Assembly (NCBI GenBank): GCA_051876355.1
Contig: JBJEHU010000021.1
Coordinates: 1 to 49,038, forward strand
Source of the DNA: Olsenella_L sp051876355
GTDB taxonomy: Bacteria > Actinomycetota > Coriobacteriia > Coriobacteriales > Atopobiaceae
Length of the DNA: 49,038 nucleotides
Reading direction: 5' to 3'
This document shows, in pieces, positions 15,259 to 23,483 of this stretch (position 1 is the first letter of the stretch; the number at the start of each line of letters is the position of its first letter). The translations under genes were made by a program, and so were the position numbers. The notes beneath the pieces are model-generated. The model made no database searches. It worked only from the letters and a program-made list of their open reading frames with translations, and was not told the origin of the DNA.

Positions 15259-16041
15259 ATGCGCATCGCGCTCATCACCGGAGCATCGTCCGGCCTCGGC
15301 AGGCAGTACGCCCGCTGGTGTGCCGACCACAAGGCCGCAGACGAGATCTGGGCCATCGCCAGAAGGCGCGAGCGGCTCGAGGAGCTGAAAGAGGAGCTCT
15401 CCTGTCCCGTCCGCCCCGTACCGCTCGACCTCGCCGATACAGAGAGCCTCGATGAGCTCGAGCATATGCTCGAAGAGGCAAAGGCGAAGGACCCGTCCTT
15501 CACGGTCTCCCTGCTCGTCAATGCTGCCGGCTTCGGCAAGTTCGGGACGTATGCAGACATGACACGGGAAGAGGTCGACAAGATGGTCGATCTCAACTGC
15601 CGTGCCGTCGTGGACATGACGCAGATTGCCCTCCCCTACATGGGCAAGGGCGGCCATATCATCCAGATTGCCTCGAGCGCCTCGTTCCAGCCACTTCCCG
15701 GCCTCAATGTCTATGCGGCAAGCAAGGCATTCGTGAGAAGCTATACAAGGGCCCTGCGCTTCGAACTCAGGGGCAAGGGCATCTTCGTCACGGCTGTCTG
15801 CCCCCTGTGGGTCAAGACCGAGTTCATCAAGGTCGCCCGCGACACGAAGAACGGCCACACCGTGAACCACCCGTTCCCGCAGCTTTCCGCCACCCACGTC
15901 GTGAATTGGTCCATGTTCGTGAACCGCATCAACTACCCGATTGCCACCTGCTGCATCACGGGCTTCATCATGCGCATCGCAGACAAGATCCTGCCGGCAC
16001 CGCTCATCATGTGGGCCTGGGAAGGGCTCAGGAGGATCTAG
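15259..16041 (+). CDS. Short-chain dehydrogenase/reductase
   Basis: The 260-residue NAD(P)-dependent oxidoreductase has the Rossmann motif TGASSGLG at 7-14, NAAG near 88-91, and the catalytic Ser139/140, Tyr152 and Lys156 (YAASK). An Arg cluster after beta2 (ARRRERL) suggests NADP. Substrate unknown; the pattern resembles YqjQ/DltE-like oxidoreductases. Its TAG stop overlaps the stop of the convergent histidine phosphatase by four bases, leaving no room for a terminator between them. Confidence 0.88.
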   Translation: MRIALITGASSGLGRQYARWCADHKAADEIWAIARRRERLEELKEELSCPVRPVPLDLADTESLDELEHMLEEAKAKDPSFTVSLLVNAAGFGKFGTYADMTREEVDKMVDLNCRAVVDMTQIALPYMGKGGHIIQIASSASFQPLPGLNVYAASKAFVRSYTRALRFELRGKGIFVTAVCPLWVKTEFIKVARDTKNGHTVNHPFPQLSATHVVNWSMFVNRINYPIATCCITGFIMRIADKILPAPLIMWAWEGLRRI

Positions 16042-16685
16042 TCCTCTGCCGTCTCCCATGAGAAGGGCTCGAAGTCCTCAGGCTTTCTGGGCATGACACG
16101 CATCGTGAACTGTCCATCCTGGCAGCTGATGGTCGAGATGGAGCCGTTCGGCACCGTCATCGTGAGGCTTGCAATCTTCTTCGAGGCTGTGCTCACGCGC
16201 GAGAACTCATAAACGCAGGAGCGCAGAAGCGCTCCATGGGCAACGACGAGGACCGAGTCGCCGTTGCGCGCTGCCTTGTACATCTTGCGGAACGCGCGCT
16301 CGGCACGTCCGCGCACCTCTTCTCCCGACTCTCCTCCGATATCGGAAAAGTCCTGCTTCACAAAGTGGCGGGCAAAGTCGAGGCGATGGCCCTTGTAGGG
16401 CTTGCCATCGAGCTCGCCGAAATCGAACTCATGGAGATTGTCGAGCGTCTGGATCTTGAGGTTCCGCCCTGCTATGACACGCTCGGCCGATGCCTGGGCA
16501 CGTCCCAGAGGAGAGCACCAGACCGCCGCAAGCGGAATATCCTTGAGCGCATCACGTGTCCTGTCGAGCACGGGCAGCGTCTCGTCTGTCAGAGCAGAGT
16601 CGACCCGTCCTCCCTGTATCACGCCGTCACGGTTGAACTGCGTCTCGCCGTGGCGGACGTAATAGAAGACTACCCGCTTGCTCAT
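16038..16685 (-). CDS. Histidine phosphatase family protein (phosphoglycerate-mutase-like)
   Basis: The 215-residue protein has the catalytic RHGETQFN near the N-terminus, WCSPLGRAQASAER, the Glu in LHEFDFGELDG, and the second His in VVAHGALLR. These are features of the branch 1 histidine phosphatases that dephosphorylate sugars, nucleotides or cofactors. ATG 16685 follows AAGGCAGGG. Convergent with, and overlapping by four bases, the SDR gene. Confidence 0.88.
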   Translation of the reverse strand: MSKRVVFYYVRHGETQFNRDGVIQGGRVDSALTDETLPVLDRTRDALKDIPLAAVWCSPLGRAQASAERVIAGRNLKIQTLDNLHEFDFGELDGKPYKGHRLDFARHFVKQDFSDIGGESGEEVRGRAERAFRKMYKAARNGDSVLVVAHGALLRSCVYEFSRVSTASKKIASLTMTVPNGSISTISCQDGQFTMRVMPRKPEDFEPFSWETAED

Positions 16686-16823
16686 GTCCCTGCCTTCTTC
16701 TGAACCCAGCATTCACGAAGAAGGATATACCACTCCCCGTCCATTCCATGCAGGCCCTTGCCGAAGCGTCCTTCTCTGCCACAATAGAGATTGAGAGCCA
16801 TTCCAAACAAGAAGGAGTACCTC

Positions 16824-17189
16824 ATGTCCGAGATCCTCTTCATCGAATATCCCCGCTGCACGACCTGCAAGAAGGCAAAGGCCTGGCTCGACGAGCACCA
16901 TGTTGCCTATACCGACCGCAACATCAAGGACGACAATCCCACGAAGGAAGAGCTCGAGAAGTGGATTGCCGCCTCGGGTCTGCCGCTTCGCCGCTTCTTC
17001 AATACCTCGGGCACGCTCTACCGCTCGCTCGGCGTGAAGAAGATGCTCGATGAAGGGCTCTCCGAGGACGAAGCCACGACGCTCCTTGCCACGGACGGTA
17101 TGCTCGTGAAGCGCCCGCTTGTCCTTGTCGACGGGGTGCCGCTCACACCTGGCTTCAAGCCACAGGAATGGGAAGAGAAGCTCCTCTAG
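16824..17189 (+). CDS. ArsC/Spx-family thioredoxin-fold protein
   Basis: The 121-residue protein has CTTC (Cys12-Cys15) in YPRCTTCKKAKAWL, TDRNIKDDNPTKEEL, FNTSGTLYRSL and the late MLVKRPLV...GF pattern. This is the YffB/Spx/ArsC-like fold. The CxxC resembles Spx/MgsR, while the length and RPLV region match the YffB/ArsC-like reductases. No arsenic genes are near, so arsenate reductase is unlikely; a redox-responsive regulator or thiol reductase fits better. AAGGAG lies six bases before ATG 16824. Confidence 0.8.
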   Translation: MSEILFIEYPRCTTCKKAKAWLDEHHVAYTDRNIKDDNPTKEELEKWIAASGLPLRRFFNTSGTLYRSLGVKKMLDEGLSEDEATTLLATDGMLVKRPLVLVDGVPLTPGFKPQEWEEKLL

Positions 17190-17233
17190 GTTCAAGCCTG
17201 CATGCACTGGCAAGCCTTGCTTCCTTGTACAGA

Positions 17234-17254
17234 ATTTATCGTGTTACGATAAAT
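17234..17254. promoter_or_regulatory. Perfect 21-bp operator-like palindrome upstream of the DUF2975/XRE pair
   Basis: ATTTATCGT, GTT and ACGATAAAT form a perfect inverted repeat 66 bases before the start of the DUF2975 gene. It is the only AT-rich symmetric site here and is a natural binding site for the XRE protein encoded in the same operon. Confidence 0.65.
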
Positions 17255-17319
17255 ATTCATTGCATCACGACATGATATCCCGTAAGCTTATGCTATGGTC
17301 CCAACGCAGGGAGGTCCCC

Positions 17320-17799
17320 ATGGACGAGAAGAAGCTTTCGGGATATCTCATGTCTGCCACCGCTATCGTCGCTGCCTGTCTGGCTGTCGCGGTCATTGCT
17401 GTGGTGCCCGCAGCAGGCGAGGCCATTCTCTACGACTACCCCGAGTTCTCCGGCTGGTATATGCCCTGGCTTGCCTTCATCTGGCTCACCTCCATCCCCT
17501 GCTTTGCAGCGCTTGTCCTTGTCTGGAAGATCGCCCAGGCCATACGGCGCGGCAAGGTCTTCACGTCCGGCGTCGCGCATCTTTTGGCAGTCATAGCGAA
17601 GCTCGCAGCAGGAGATGCCGTCTTCTTCCTTGCCGGCAACATCGTGCTTTTCTTGAAAGGCATGAACCACCCTGGCGTCCTTCTGCTGTCGCTCCTCGTG
17701 GTCTGCGCAGGTATCGCCGGAGCAGCCATTGCCTCTGCCCTTTCCCATCTCGTCGAGCGGGCAGCCGAGCTCCAGGAAGAAAGCGACCTCACGATATGA
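17320..17799 (+). CDS. DUF2975 membrane protein
   Basis: The 159-residue protein has four hydrophobic segments (about residues 8-34, 48-73, 87-112 and 119-143) with short loops and a charged C-terminus (ERAAELQEESDL). This matches the DUF2975 family of Firmicutes and Actinobacteria. Its function is unknown. Family members are typically encoded with a small XRE regulator, as here. GGGAGG lies five bases before the ATG. Confidence 0.8.
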   Translation: MDEKKLSGYLMSATAIVAACLAVAVIAVVPAAGEAILYDYPEFSGWYMPWLAFIWLTSIPCFAALVLVWKIAQAIRRGKVFTSGVAHLLAVIAKLAAGDAVFFLAGNIVLFLKGMNHPGVLLLSLLVVCAGIAGAAIASALSHLVERAAELQEESDLTI

Positions 17800-18020
17800 G
17801 CGGCAGGATAGTCTTCAACATCGACGTGATGCTTGCCAAGCGCAAGATGAGCGTCACCGAGCTTGCTGACCGTGTCGGCATCACCGTAGCGAACATGTCG
17901 GTCCTGAAATGCGGCAAGGCCAAAGCCATCAAGGTAAGCACGCTCGAGAAGCTCTGCTCTGCCCTCGACTGCCAGCCAGGAGATCTGCTGGAATATGTTT
18001 CCGACGACGAAGACAGTTGA
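17796..18020 (+). CDS. Small XRE-family regulator (YozG-like)
   Basis: The 74-residue protein is a bare helix-turn-helix: KRKMSVTELADRVGITVANMS then LKCGKAKAIKVSTLEKLCSALDCQPGDLLEY. Its ATG overlaps the DUF2975 stop (ATGA), indicating translational coupling. It probably represses its own operon through the palindrome at 17234-17254. Such membrane-protein/XRE pairs may sense the cell envelope, but that is inference. Confidence 0.85.
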   Translation: MSGRIVFNIDVMLAKRKMSVTELADRVGITVANMSVLKCGKAKAIKVSTLEKLCSALDCQPGDLLEYVSDDEDS

Positions 18021-18064
18021 TACGGTGGATGCCTCTCTTGGCTTTCTTTGTCTATGTCGGGGCA

Positions 18065-18101
18065 TTGTCAAAACAATACCATTTATGGTATTGTTTTGAC
18101 A
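18065..18101 (+). promoter_or_regulatory. AbiEi promoter covered by a 36-bp perfect palindrome; apparently leaderless
   Basis: TGTCAAAACAATACCAT (18066-18082), TT and its exact reverse complement (18085-18101) form a perfect inverted repeat. -35 TTGTCA (18065-18070) and -10 TATTGT (18089-18094), 18 bases apart, lie within it. The ATG at 18101 is six bases after the -10 and no ribosome binding site precedes it, so the transcript probably begins at or next to the start codon. A repressor on the palindrome would cover the entire promoter. Confidence 0.65.
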
Positions 18102-18634
18102 TGACATACTACGAAGAAATATACGATCTGGCGGTAGACAACCATTATCTCGTGACGTGCGCACAGGCTCTGCAGGAAGGCATACCTCGCGTAGAGCTTG
18201 CGAAGCTTGCCCACCGAGGCAAGCTCGACAATCTGGGATATGGCGTATATCGGCTTGCGCACTGGGTTCCCGACGCAGCCTATCCGTATGCCGAAGCGGT
18301 CGCACGTGTCGGAGAAGGCGCCTATCTTGAAGGCGAGTCCGTCATCGCCCTGCTTGCCCTTGCTCCCACCAATCCTGCCTATATGTTTGTCGCTACGCCG
18401 AAGCGTGTCCGTCGCAGGCTACCTGAGGGAATTCGGCTCAAGAAAGCCCAGACTGCAGACCGAATCACGACGTATGAGGGGGTACGCTGCCAGCACATCT
18501 GCTCTGCTTTGGTAGCCGCACAGCAGAGCATGCCTCAGGACCGAATCAGGGAAGCCGCGCAGCATGCTGCAGAACAGGGCTATCTGCTCAGAACCGAAGA
18601 AGAGGCTTTGAAGGAGACCTTGGCATGGCTGTAG
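18101..18634 (+). CDS. AbiEi-type antitoxin/transcriptional regulator
   Basis: The 177-residue protein has an N-terminal winged helix (ITCAQALQEGIPRVELAKLAHRG-like pattern: NHYLVTCAQALQEGIPR then LAKLAHRGKLDNLGYGVYRL), as in the AbiEi antitoxin_4 domain. A second region with the VYRL...SVIALLALAP and TPKRVRRRLPEGI pattern follows. In type IV AbiE systems this protein represses the operon by binding inverted repeats and counters the AbiEii nucleotidyltransferase. Here the promoter palindrome is present, but the toxin is reduced to a stub. The longer frame upstream overlaps the XRE gene and is not used. Confidence 0.8.
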   Translation: MTYYEEIYDLAVDNHYLVTCAQALQEGIPRVELAKLAHRGKLDNLGYGVYRLAHWVPDAAYPYAEAVARVGEGAYLEGESVIALLALAPTNPAYMFVATPKRVRRRLPEGIRLKKAQTADRITTYEGVRCQHICSALVAAQQSMPQDRIREAAQHAAEQGYLLRTEEEALKETLAWL

Positions 18635-18669
18635 CAAACGGCCTCATCAAACAGATAGACCAATATTGA
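18625..18669 (+). pseudogene. Truncated start of an AbiEii-like toxin gene
   Basis: An ATG overlapping the antitoxin's last codons opens a 14-codon frame (MAVANGLIKQIDQY) ending in TGA. AbiEii genes normally start by overlapping AbiEi in this way. The rest of a nucleotidyltransferase is absent; a terminator follows within 30 bases. It is best read as a deletion remnant, though such a short frame could be chance. Confidence 0.4.
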
Positions 18670-18693
18670 TGCAACGCCTGCGTCGAAGTGCAT

Positions 18694-18736
18694 GCCCTCC
18701 CTCTCCTGCCGAAACGCAGGGAGGGAGGGCTTCTTC
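18694..18736 (+). terminator. Terminator after the AbiEi gene
   Basis: GCCCTCCCTC-T-CCTGC pairs with GCAGG-GAGGGAGGGC around a short loop (one bulged T), followed by TTCTTC. Confidence 0.85.
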
Positions 18737-18790
18737 ATGTCCTGGCAGAACCCCATACCGCTGACCTAATAAAATCCTTACCTGTGCTTA

Positions 18791-18821
18791 TTGACTCTAT
18801 TGTGTATATACGATATATACA
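18791..18821 (+). promoter_or_regulatory. Promoter and operator of the GntR-ABC operon
   Basis: TTGACT (18791-18796), a 17-base spacer and TATATA (18814-18819) form a near-ideal promoter. A perfect inverted repeat TGTATATA-CGA-TATATACA (18803-18821) covers the -10. This is the expected position and kind of site for autorepression by the GntR/YtrA protein encoded next. Confidence 0.8.
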
Positions 18822-18848
18822 TTGATAACAGAAGAGAGGAGATGAACC

Positions 18849-19226
18849 ATGGTCGACATACTGCTATCGAACACCTCAGGAAAGCCGATATACGAGCAGG
18901 TCGCAGAAGGCATACGCGCCCAGATCATGTCCGGCGACCTTGCGCCCGGAGAGCAGCTTCCTTCCATCAGGCAGCTCGCTGCAGACCTGAGGATCTCGGC
19001 GATAACGACAAAGCGGGCGTACTCAGACCTCGAAGCGCAGGGCTTCATCGCAACCATGCCCGGCAAGGGATCGTTTGTCGCAGAAGATTCTGCCGGCCTC
19101 ATCCGCGAAGAACAGCTGCGCCTCGTGGAGGAGAACCTGAGCGCAGCTGTCGAGAAGGCACGCACTGCAGGGCTTTCCCTGGAAGAGCTCCGTGACATGC
19201 TCGATCTGGAATGGGAGGAATCATGA
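18849..19226 (+). CDS. GntR-family regulator, YtrA subfamily
   Basis: The 125-residue protein has a winged-helix N-terminus (GKPIYEQVAEGIRAQIMSGDL, then PGEQLPSIRQLAADLRISAITTKRAYSDLEAQGFI) and only a short helical C-terminal tail for dimerisation, the mark of YtrA regulators. These control adjacent ABC transporters, often induced by cell-wall-active compounds. The operon structure agrees: the stop overlaps the ATPase start (ATGA). GAGGAG precedes the ATG. Confidence 0.92.
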   Translation: MVDILLSNTSGKPIYEQVAEGIRAQIMSGDLAPGEQLPSIRQLAADLRISAITTKRAYSDLEAQGFIATMPGKGSFVAEDSAGLIREEQLRLVEENLSAAVEKARTAGLSLEELRDMLDLEWEES

Positions 19227-20137
19227 AAGAGGCATCCTGCCCCCTCGTCTTCGAGGGCCTCGAGAAGCGCTACCCCGACATCACAGTCGGCCCCGTCTCC
19301 CTCTCCGTGCCCCAAGGCATGGTCCTTGGCCTCATAGGCGCAAACGGCGCCGGCAAGACGACCCTCATCCGTTCTGCGCTTGGCCTTGTGAGGCTGACAG
19401 GAGGAAGGGTTCTCCTCTTCGGCGAGGACCCGAAAGACCTCTCTGCAGCAGAGCTCATAGCTCTGAAGCAGCACATTGCCTCCGTCTGTGCCGTCTGCCC
19501 CTATCCTGAGGACTACACGGCAGAAGACATCGTGCGCCTCTACCAGAGCCTCTATCCTACTTTCGACGCTCCCTATGTGCACGAGCTCCTCGAGCGTTTC
19601 GAGCTGAAGAGCGGCACCAAGGGACTTGCCCGCCTCACGATCAAGAGCCTCTCGCGCGGACAGGGCATGAAGCTTCAGATTGCGCTTGCCCTTGCCTCGG
19701 GAGCCGAGCTTCTGCTCCTCGACGAGCCGACAGCAGGCCTCGATCCCATCATCCGCACCGAAGTGCTCGCTTGCCTGCGCGAGCACCTTGCCAAGGCTCC
19801 CGAGACCTCTATCCTCATCTCGTCCCACATCACCTCGGACCTCGAGTCCTTCGCAGACCGCATCGTGCTCATGGACAAGGGACAGATCGTCTTCGAAGAG
19901 GATGCCGATGTGCTCGAAGAGCGCTTTGCGCTGCTCGCTCTGAGAACATCTGACTTCGAGGAGAAGAGAGGGACATTGAAGGAGGCCGGAGCCGCCCGGT
20001 ATCTCAGGGAGGGCGGACATCTACTCGTCCTCGTGGAAGACAGGAAACGCTTCACCCATACGTTCCCGAACCTTGCCCTGGAGCCGCTTTCCCTCGATGC
20101 GCTTCTGCGCCTTGCCGTGAAAGGAAAGGAGATCTGA
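19223..20137 (+). CDS. ABC transporter ATP-binding protein
   Basis: The 304-residue ATPase has Walker A GANGAGKT, Q-loop region near SVCAVCPYPEDY (no classical Gln visible), signature LSRGQGMKLQ (variant of LSGGQ), Walker B LLLLDEP, and the switch His in ISSHITSDLE. It belongs with the YtrB/YxlF-like export or immunity transporters. GGGAGG is four bases before ATG 19223; starts four codons upstream lack a site. Partners: the GntR regulator before and the permease after, each overlapping. Confidence 0.9.
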   Translation: MKEASCPLVFEGLEKRYPDITVGPVSLSVPQGMVLGLIGANGAGKTTLIRSALGLVRLTGGRVLLFGEDPKDLSAAELIALKQHIASVCAVCPYPEDYTAEDIVRLYQSLYPTFDAPYVHELLERFELKSGTKGLARLTIKSLSRGQGMKLQIALALASGAELLLLDEPTAGLDPIIRTEVLACLREHLAKAPETSILISSHITSDLESFADRIVLMDKGQIVFEEDADVLEERFALLALRTSDFEEKRGTLKEAGAARYLREGGHLLVLVEDRKRFTHTFPNLALEPLSLDALLRLAVKGKEI

Positions 20138-20808
20138 TGATGAAGAGCATGCTTCTCAACGAATGGATCACGTTCCGCCACGCCACGAAGAGCATTGTGC
20201 TGGCTCTCGTGTTTGCCCTCGTGATCCTCATCCCTTCCTTCATGGAAGACAGCACGATGAAGCTCGTTGCCCTCGTCTGCCTCCTGACCACGCTCCCCTG
20301 CATGTTGGCGCCTGCCACCTGCATCCAGGGCTTTTCTGTCGACGAGAAGAGCCATTGGCAGGAGGCGCTGCTGTCCATGCCGACAGCACCCGAGAGCATG
20401 GTACGCGCCCGCTATCTCTTCTGCCTTGCCGCGCTTGCCGCCTTCTCCGCTCTTTCGCTCATAGCAGACCTCATCGGCATCGCTGCCCTCGGAGAGAGCC
20501 CTGCCGCCTTCCTCACGGAAGAGCTCTATATCTTCCCTGCTGTCATCATCTGCTTTGCCCTCGTGCTTCTCGCATACCTGATGCCTTTCCTCTATGCCTT
20601 CGGCCAGAAGGGTCTCTTGTCGATTCTCATCCTCCCTGCCATCGCGATTGCTGCCTCCTTCGCAGGTCCGGGTGCTGCAGCTCCAGCCGATTTCATCCAT
20701 TCATGTCCCAAAGGCACGCTTGCAGCTGGCTTCATCTGCGCTGGCCTTGCGCTCTATGCGCTCTCCTGCCTCATCTCTTCCGCCATCCTGAAGCGACGCT
20801 CGTTCTAG
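20137..20808 (+). CDS. ABC-2 type permease
   Basis: The 223-residue integral membrane protein has about six hydrophobic segments (near 20-37, 42-60, 93-117, 132-155, 158-175 and 194-216) and no recognised soluble domain. It matches the small ABC-2/YxlG-like permeases that pair with single ATPases. Its start shares one base with the ATPase stop. Cargo unknown; lipids, antimicrobial peptides or cell-wall antibiotics are the usual candidates for YtrA-controlled systems. Confidence 0.85.
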   Translation: MMKSMLLNEWITFRHATKSIVLALVFALVILIPSFMEDSTMKLVALVCLLTTLPCMLAPATCIQGFSVDEKSHWQEALLSMPTAPESMVRARYLFCLAALAAFSALSLIADLIGIAALGESPAAFLTEELYIFPAVIICFALVLLAYLMPFLYAFGQKGLLSILILPAIAIAASFAGPGAAAPADFIHSCPKGTLAAGFICAGLALYALSCLISSAILKRRSF

Positions 20809-20836
20809 GCCGTGAGTCCCATCCCGCTCCATGCGA

Positions 20837-20869
20837 AAGGCCCGCACCACAAAATGTGATGCGGGCCTT
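20837..20869. terminator. Bidirectional terminator between the ABC operon and the next gene
   Basis: AAGGCCCGCA and TGCGGGCCTT enclose an inner CACA/TGTG pair with an AAA loop. Genes converge from both sides; neither flank has a long T run. Confidence 0.7.
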
Positions 20870-20925
20870 CCAACGGGGAGAAAGGGAGTAGAGTGCCTTT
20901 TGCGGCACCATCATGAAGTCATAGA

Positions 20926-21645
20926 TCAGAGCGCAAGCGCCGACTCGAAGCATGCCTCTTGAGCACGTCCCATGTACTGGCTTGCCATGAGCTGGCCTCC
21001 GCTCTGCGACAGCGGCATGAGCTCATGGGAGCCAAGGAAGGCAATAAGGCTTTCGGGGAGCACGCCGCCACGCGGCAGCTCGAAGAGGACTGAGCCCTCA
21101 GGCAGGGCCTCGTCACCGGCATCCCCAGAAAGGTTCAGGCCAGATTCCCTCGAGCGCAGATGCTCGACAAGCCTCATCTTCATGCCATCCCACTCGATCT
21201 CGATGCCGGAAGCATAGACCGCCACCTTCGGCTGAAGCGGACCCACCTGGGCAGCAAGCGTCTTCACGGCGAGCTTTGCAGGGCTCAGCACGAGCGCGTC
21301 CTTCTGGCTCAAAAGGAGCGTCTCGAGCAGGGAAGATTTCGTATGGAACGTATAGCCAAGTCCGGCAAATGACTCCGTGACCTTGAGGTCGACGTCGTTC
21401 TCGAACGTGGCAGGCTCTTCGCTCTCGAGCCAGACCTGCGCCTGGAACGTGGAGCTGCGCATGATGCTCTGCGCCAGACCGAAGGTATCGGAATCGAGGT
21501 AGAGGCGACGCCTCTCGAAGCGGCCCTCATTCGTGCCCTTCTGGCTGCGTGCCCAGAAGAGGAGCTCTGCACACTCATCCTGGGCCAGAAGATAGCTCTG
21601 TGCCCGAGCAGCCATTGCCTCTGCGTTCTTTTCATTCTGTGCCAT
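20926..21645 (-). CDS. Hypothetical protein, no recognised domain
   Basis: The 239-residue protein has no signal peptide or membrane segment. It has mixed alpha/beta composition with charged and aromatic stretches such as FWARSQKGTNEGRFERRRLYL and a C-terminal LPRGGVLPESLIAFLGSH. I do not recognise the family. The start is set by CAGGAGG seven bases before ATG 21645; the open frame continues another 62 codons upstream but without homology-like composition. It stands alone between a terminator and the divergent NADH oxidase gene. Confidence 0.75.
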   Translation of the reverse strand: MAQNEKNAEAMAARAQSYLLAQDECAELLFWARSQKGTNEGRFERRRLYLDSDTFGLAQSIMRSSTFQAQVWLESEEPATFENDVDLKVTESFAGLGYTFHTKSSLLETLLLSQKDALVLSPAKLAVKTLAAQVGPLQPKVAVYASGIEIEWDGMKMRLVEHLRSRESGLNLSGDAGDEALPEGSVLFELPRGGVLPESLIAFLGSHELMPLSQSGGQLMASQYMGRAQEACFESALAL

Positions 21646-21841
21646 CTCATTGCCTCCTGACGGGTGCTTGGGTTCGTTTGCATGGTTAGAGACTACGGGG
21701 CGGAGCTTAAACGCATCTGAGACTTCCATTTCCTCGGCGTATCGCGACCAAGTAGCGACAAAGGTTTGAGATTGCTGAAAATCGCTGCCTTCGCTTATTC
21801 GGACCGTTTCCCGATTATTGCTTGAATTCAATCCTATTTAT

Positions 21842-21882
21842 TGTTACTTATTTTGTGACATATGGGACGAAAGGTTCCATAT
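21842..21882. promoter_or_regulatory. Candidate regulatory sites upstream of nox
   Basis: TGTTAC-N7-GTGACA (21842-21860, one mismatch) is directly followed by ATATGG-N11-CCATAT (21860-21882). The first resembles redox-sensor (Rex-like) half-site layout but not the full consensus. The surrounding 270-base gap is AT-rich and holds no gene. Confidence 0.35.
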
Positions 21883-21915
21883 ACCTCACCAGAATCAGAG
21901 AGATAGGACTTCCCC

Positions 21916-23268
21916 ATGAGCACGATCGTGATCGTCGGCGCCAACCATGCAGGCACGGCAGCAGCCAATGCGATACTCGACAACCACCCCGGCAACGAGG
22001 TCGTGATCTTCGACCAGAACACGAATATCAGCTTCCTCGGCTGCGGCATGGCGCTGTGGATCGGACGGCAGATCTCGAAGCCGGACGGCCTCTTCTACCA
22101 GACAAAGGAGCAGTTCGAGGAGAAGGGTGCCACGGTCCACATGGAGACCCGTGTCGACCGCATCGACTACGACGCCCAGATCCTCTATGCGGAAGGGCCG
22201 GATGGAAAGACATACGAGCAGCGCTATGACAAGCTGATCCTCGCGACCGGCTCAGTTCCTGTGCTTCCCCGCTGGGAGGGACGCGACCTCGAGAACGTCC
22301 AGCAGGTGAAGCTCTTCCAGGATGCCCAGGCCGTCATCGACAAGCTCAAGGATGATGCTATCAGGCGCGTCTCTGTCGTCGGCGCAGGCTACATCGGCGT
22401 CGAGCTCGCAGAAGCCTTCCAGCGCTGCGGCAAGGAAGTCACGCTCATCGACCAGGCACCGACCTGCGTCTCCTCGAACTTCGACGAGCCGTTCTCCGAG
22501 CGCATGGCAGAAAATCTCTCCTCTCACGGCATCCACCTTGCCTTCGGCGAGTCCGTCGAGCGCTTCGAGGGGAAGGACGGCAAGGTCACGGCTGTCGTCA
22601 CCGACAAGGGAACGCACGCAGCAGATCTTGTCTGCGTCTGCGTGGGCTTCCGCCCGAACACGGAGCTCTTCTCAGGCAAGGGCTTTGCGACGCTCGGCAA
22701 TGGCGCGCTTCTCGTCGACCATCACCAGGAGACCTCGCGCAAGGGCGTCTACGCCGTCGGCGACTGCTCGAGCTGCTTCGACAACGCCGAGGACGGCGAG
22801 GCTTCCTACATCGCGCTTGCGACGAACGCCGTGCGCTCCGGCATCGTGGCCGGCCACAATGCTGCCGGCACGGCAATCGACGGCATCGGCGTCCAGGGCT
22901 CTTCTGCCATCTGCATCTACGACCTCAAGATGGTCGCCACCGGCCTCACCGAGGCAAAGGCGAAGCGCCTCGGCTATGACGCAAAGGTAAGCGACTTCAC
23001 GGACGTCCAGAAGGCCACCTTCATCGAGACCGAGAATCCGGAAGTCACAATCAGGGTCGTCTACGATGGCACGACGAGGAAGGTGCTCGGAGCGCAGATG
23101 GCATCGACCTACGATATGAGCGCAGGCATCCACATGTTCTCGCTCGCAATCCAGGAGGGCATCACGATTGACCGTCTGGCGCTCCTCGACATCTTCTTCC
23201 TGCCGCACTTCAACCAGCCGTACAACTACTACACGATGGCGGGATATCAGGCCCTGCTTGCAAAGTAG
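21916..23268 (+). CDS. nox: Flavin NADH oxidase, water-forming type
   Basis: Reduces oxygen to water (or a related disulfide/peroxide substrate) with NADH, protecting an anaerobe and regenerating NAD. The 450-residue protein has an FAD-binding VGANHAGTAAAN at 7-18 and the single redox Cys43 in SFLGCGMALW. An NAD-binding VVGAGYIGVELAEAF follows, then ATGSVP, and a second FAD motif GVYAVGDCSS near 278-287. The Cys43 context matches NoxE/NADH oxidase and CoA-disulfide reductase; the two cannot be fully separated by eye. Confidence 0.88.
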   Translation: MSTIVIVGANHAGTAAANAILDNHPGNEVVIFDQNTNISFLGCGMALWIGRQISKPDGLFYQTKEQFEEKGATVHMETRVDRIDYDAQILYAEGPDGKTYEQRYDKLILATGSVPVLPRWEGRDLENVQQVKLFQDAQAVIDKLKDDAIRRVSVVGAGYIGVELAEAFQRCGKEVTLIDQAPTCVSSNFDEPFSERMAENLSSHGIHLAFGESVERFEGKDGKVTAVVTDKGTHAADLVCVCVGFRPNTELFSGKGFATLGNGALLVDHHQETSRKGVYAVGDCSSCFDNAEDGEASYIALATNAVRSGIVAGHNAAGTAIDGIGVQGSSAICIYDLKMVATGLTEAKAKRLGYDAKVSDFTDVQKATFIETENPEVTIRVVYDGTTRKVLGAQMASTYDMSAGIHMFSLAIQEGITIDRLALLDIFFLPHFNQPYNYYTMAGYQALLAK

Positions 23269-23289
23269 AAGATCGGCCCATACCAGAAC

Positions 23290-23321
23290 GGGCATCGGAT
23301 CACTTGGTCCGGTGCCCTTTT
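23290..23321 (+). terminator. Terminator of nox
   Basis: GGGCATCGGA pairs with TCCGGTGCCC (one U-G) around an 8-base loop, followed by TTTT. Confidence 0.85.
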
Positions 23322-23483
23322 CCATGCAATTCTTCGGCTTCGATATCGGCAGCCTTGGGCACCCTGCTGCCAGATGCGCTTCCGACCGTACCAACAGCAC
23401 ATCCATAGGCAGCTGGTATACTTTGCTGTGCTTGTTTCTATACATGGGCAGGCATCGTCTGCCCTGAGCACAAGGAGACGTGC

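Noticed and set aside
16824..17189. Arsenate reductase of an ars operon
   Set aside because: The fold fits, but no arsenic transporter or ArsR gene is nearby and the sequence looks more like YffB/Spx.
18693..18735. CTCCC-rich repeats as possible short tandem repeats
   Set aside because: They are the two arms of a normal terminator stem.
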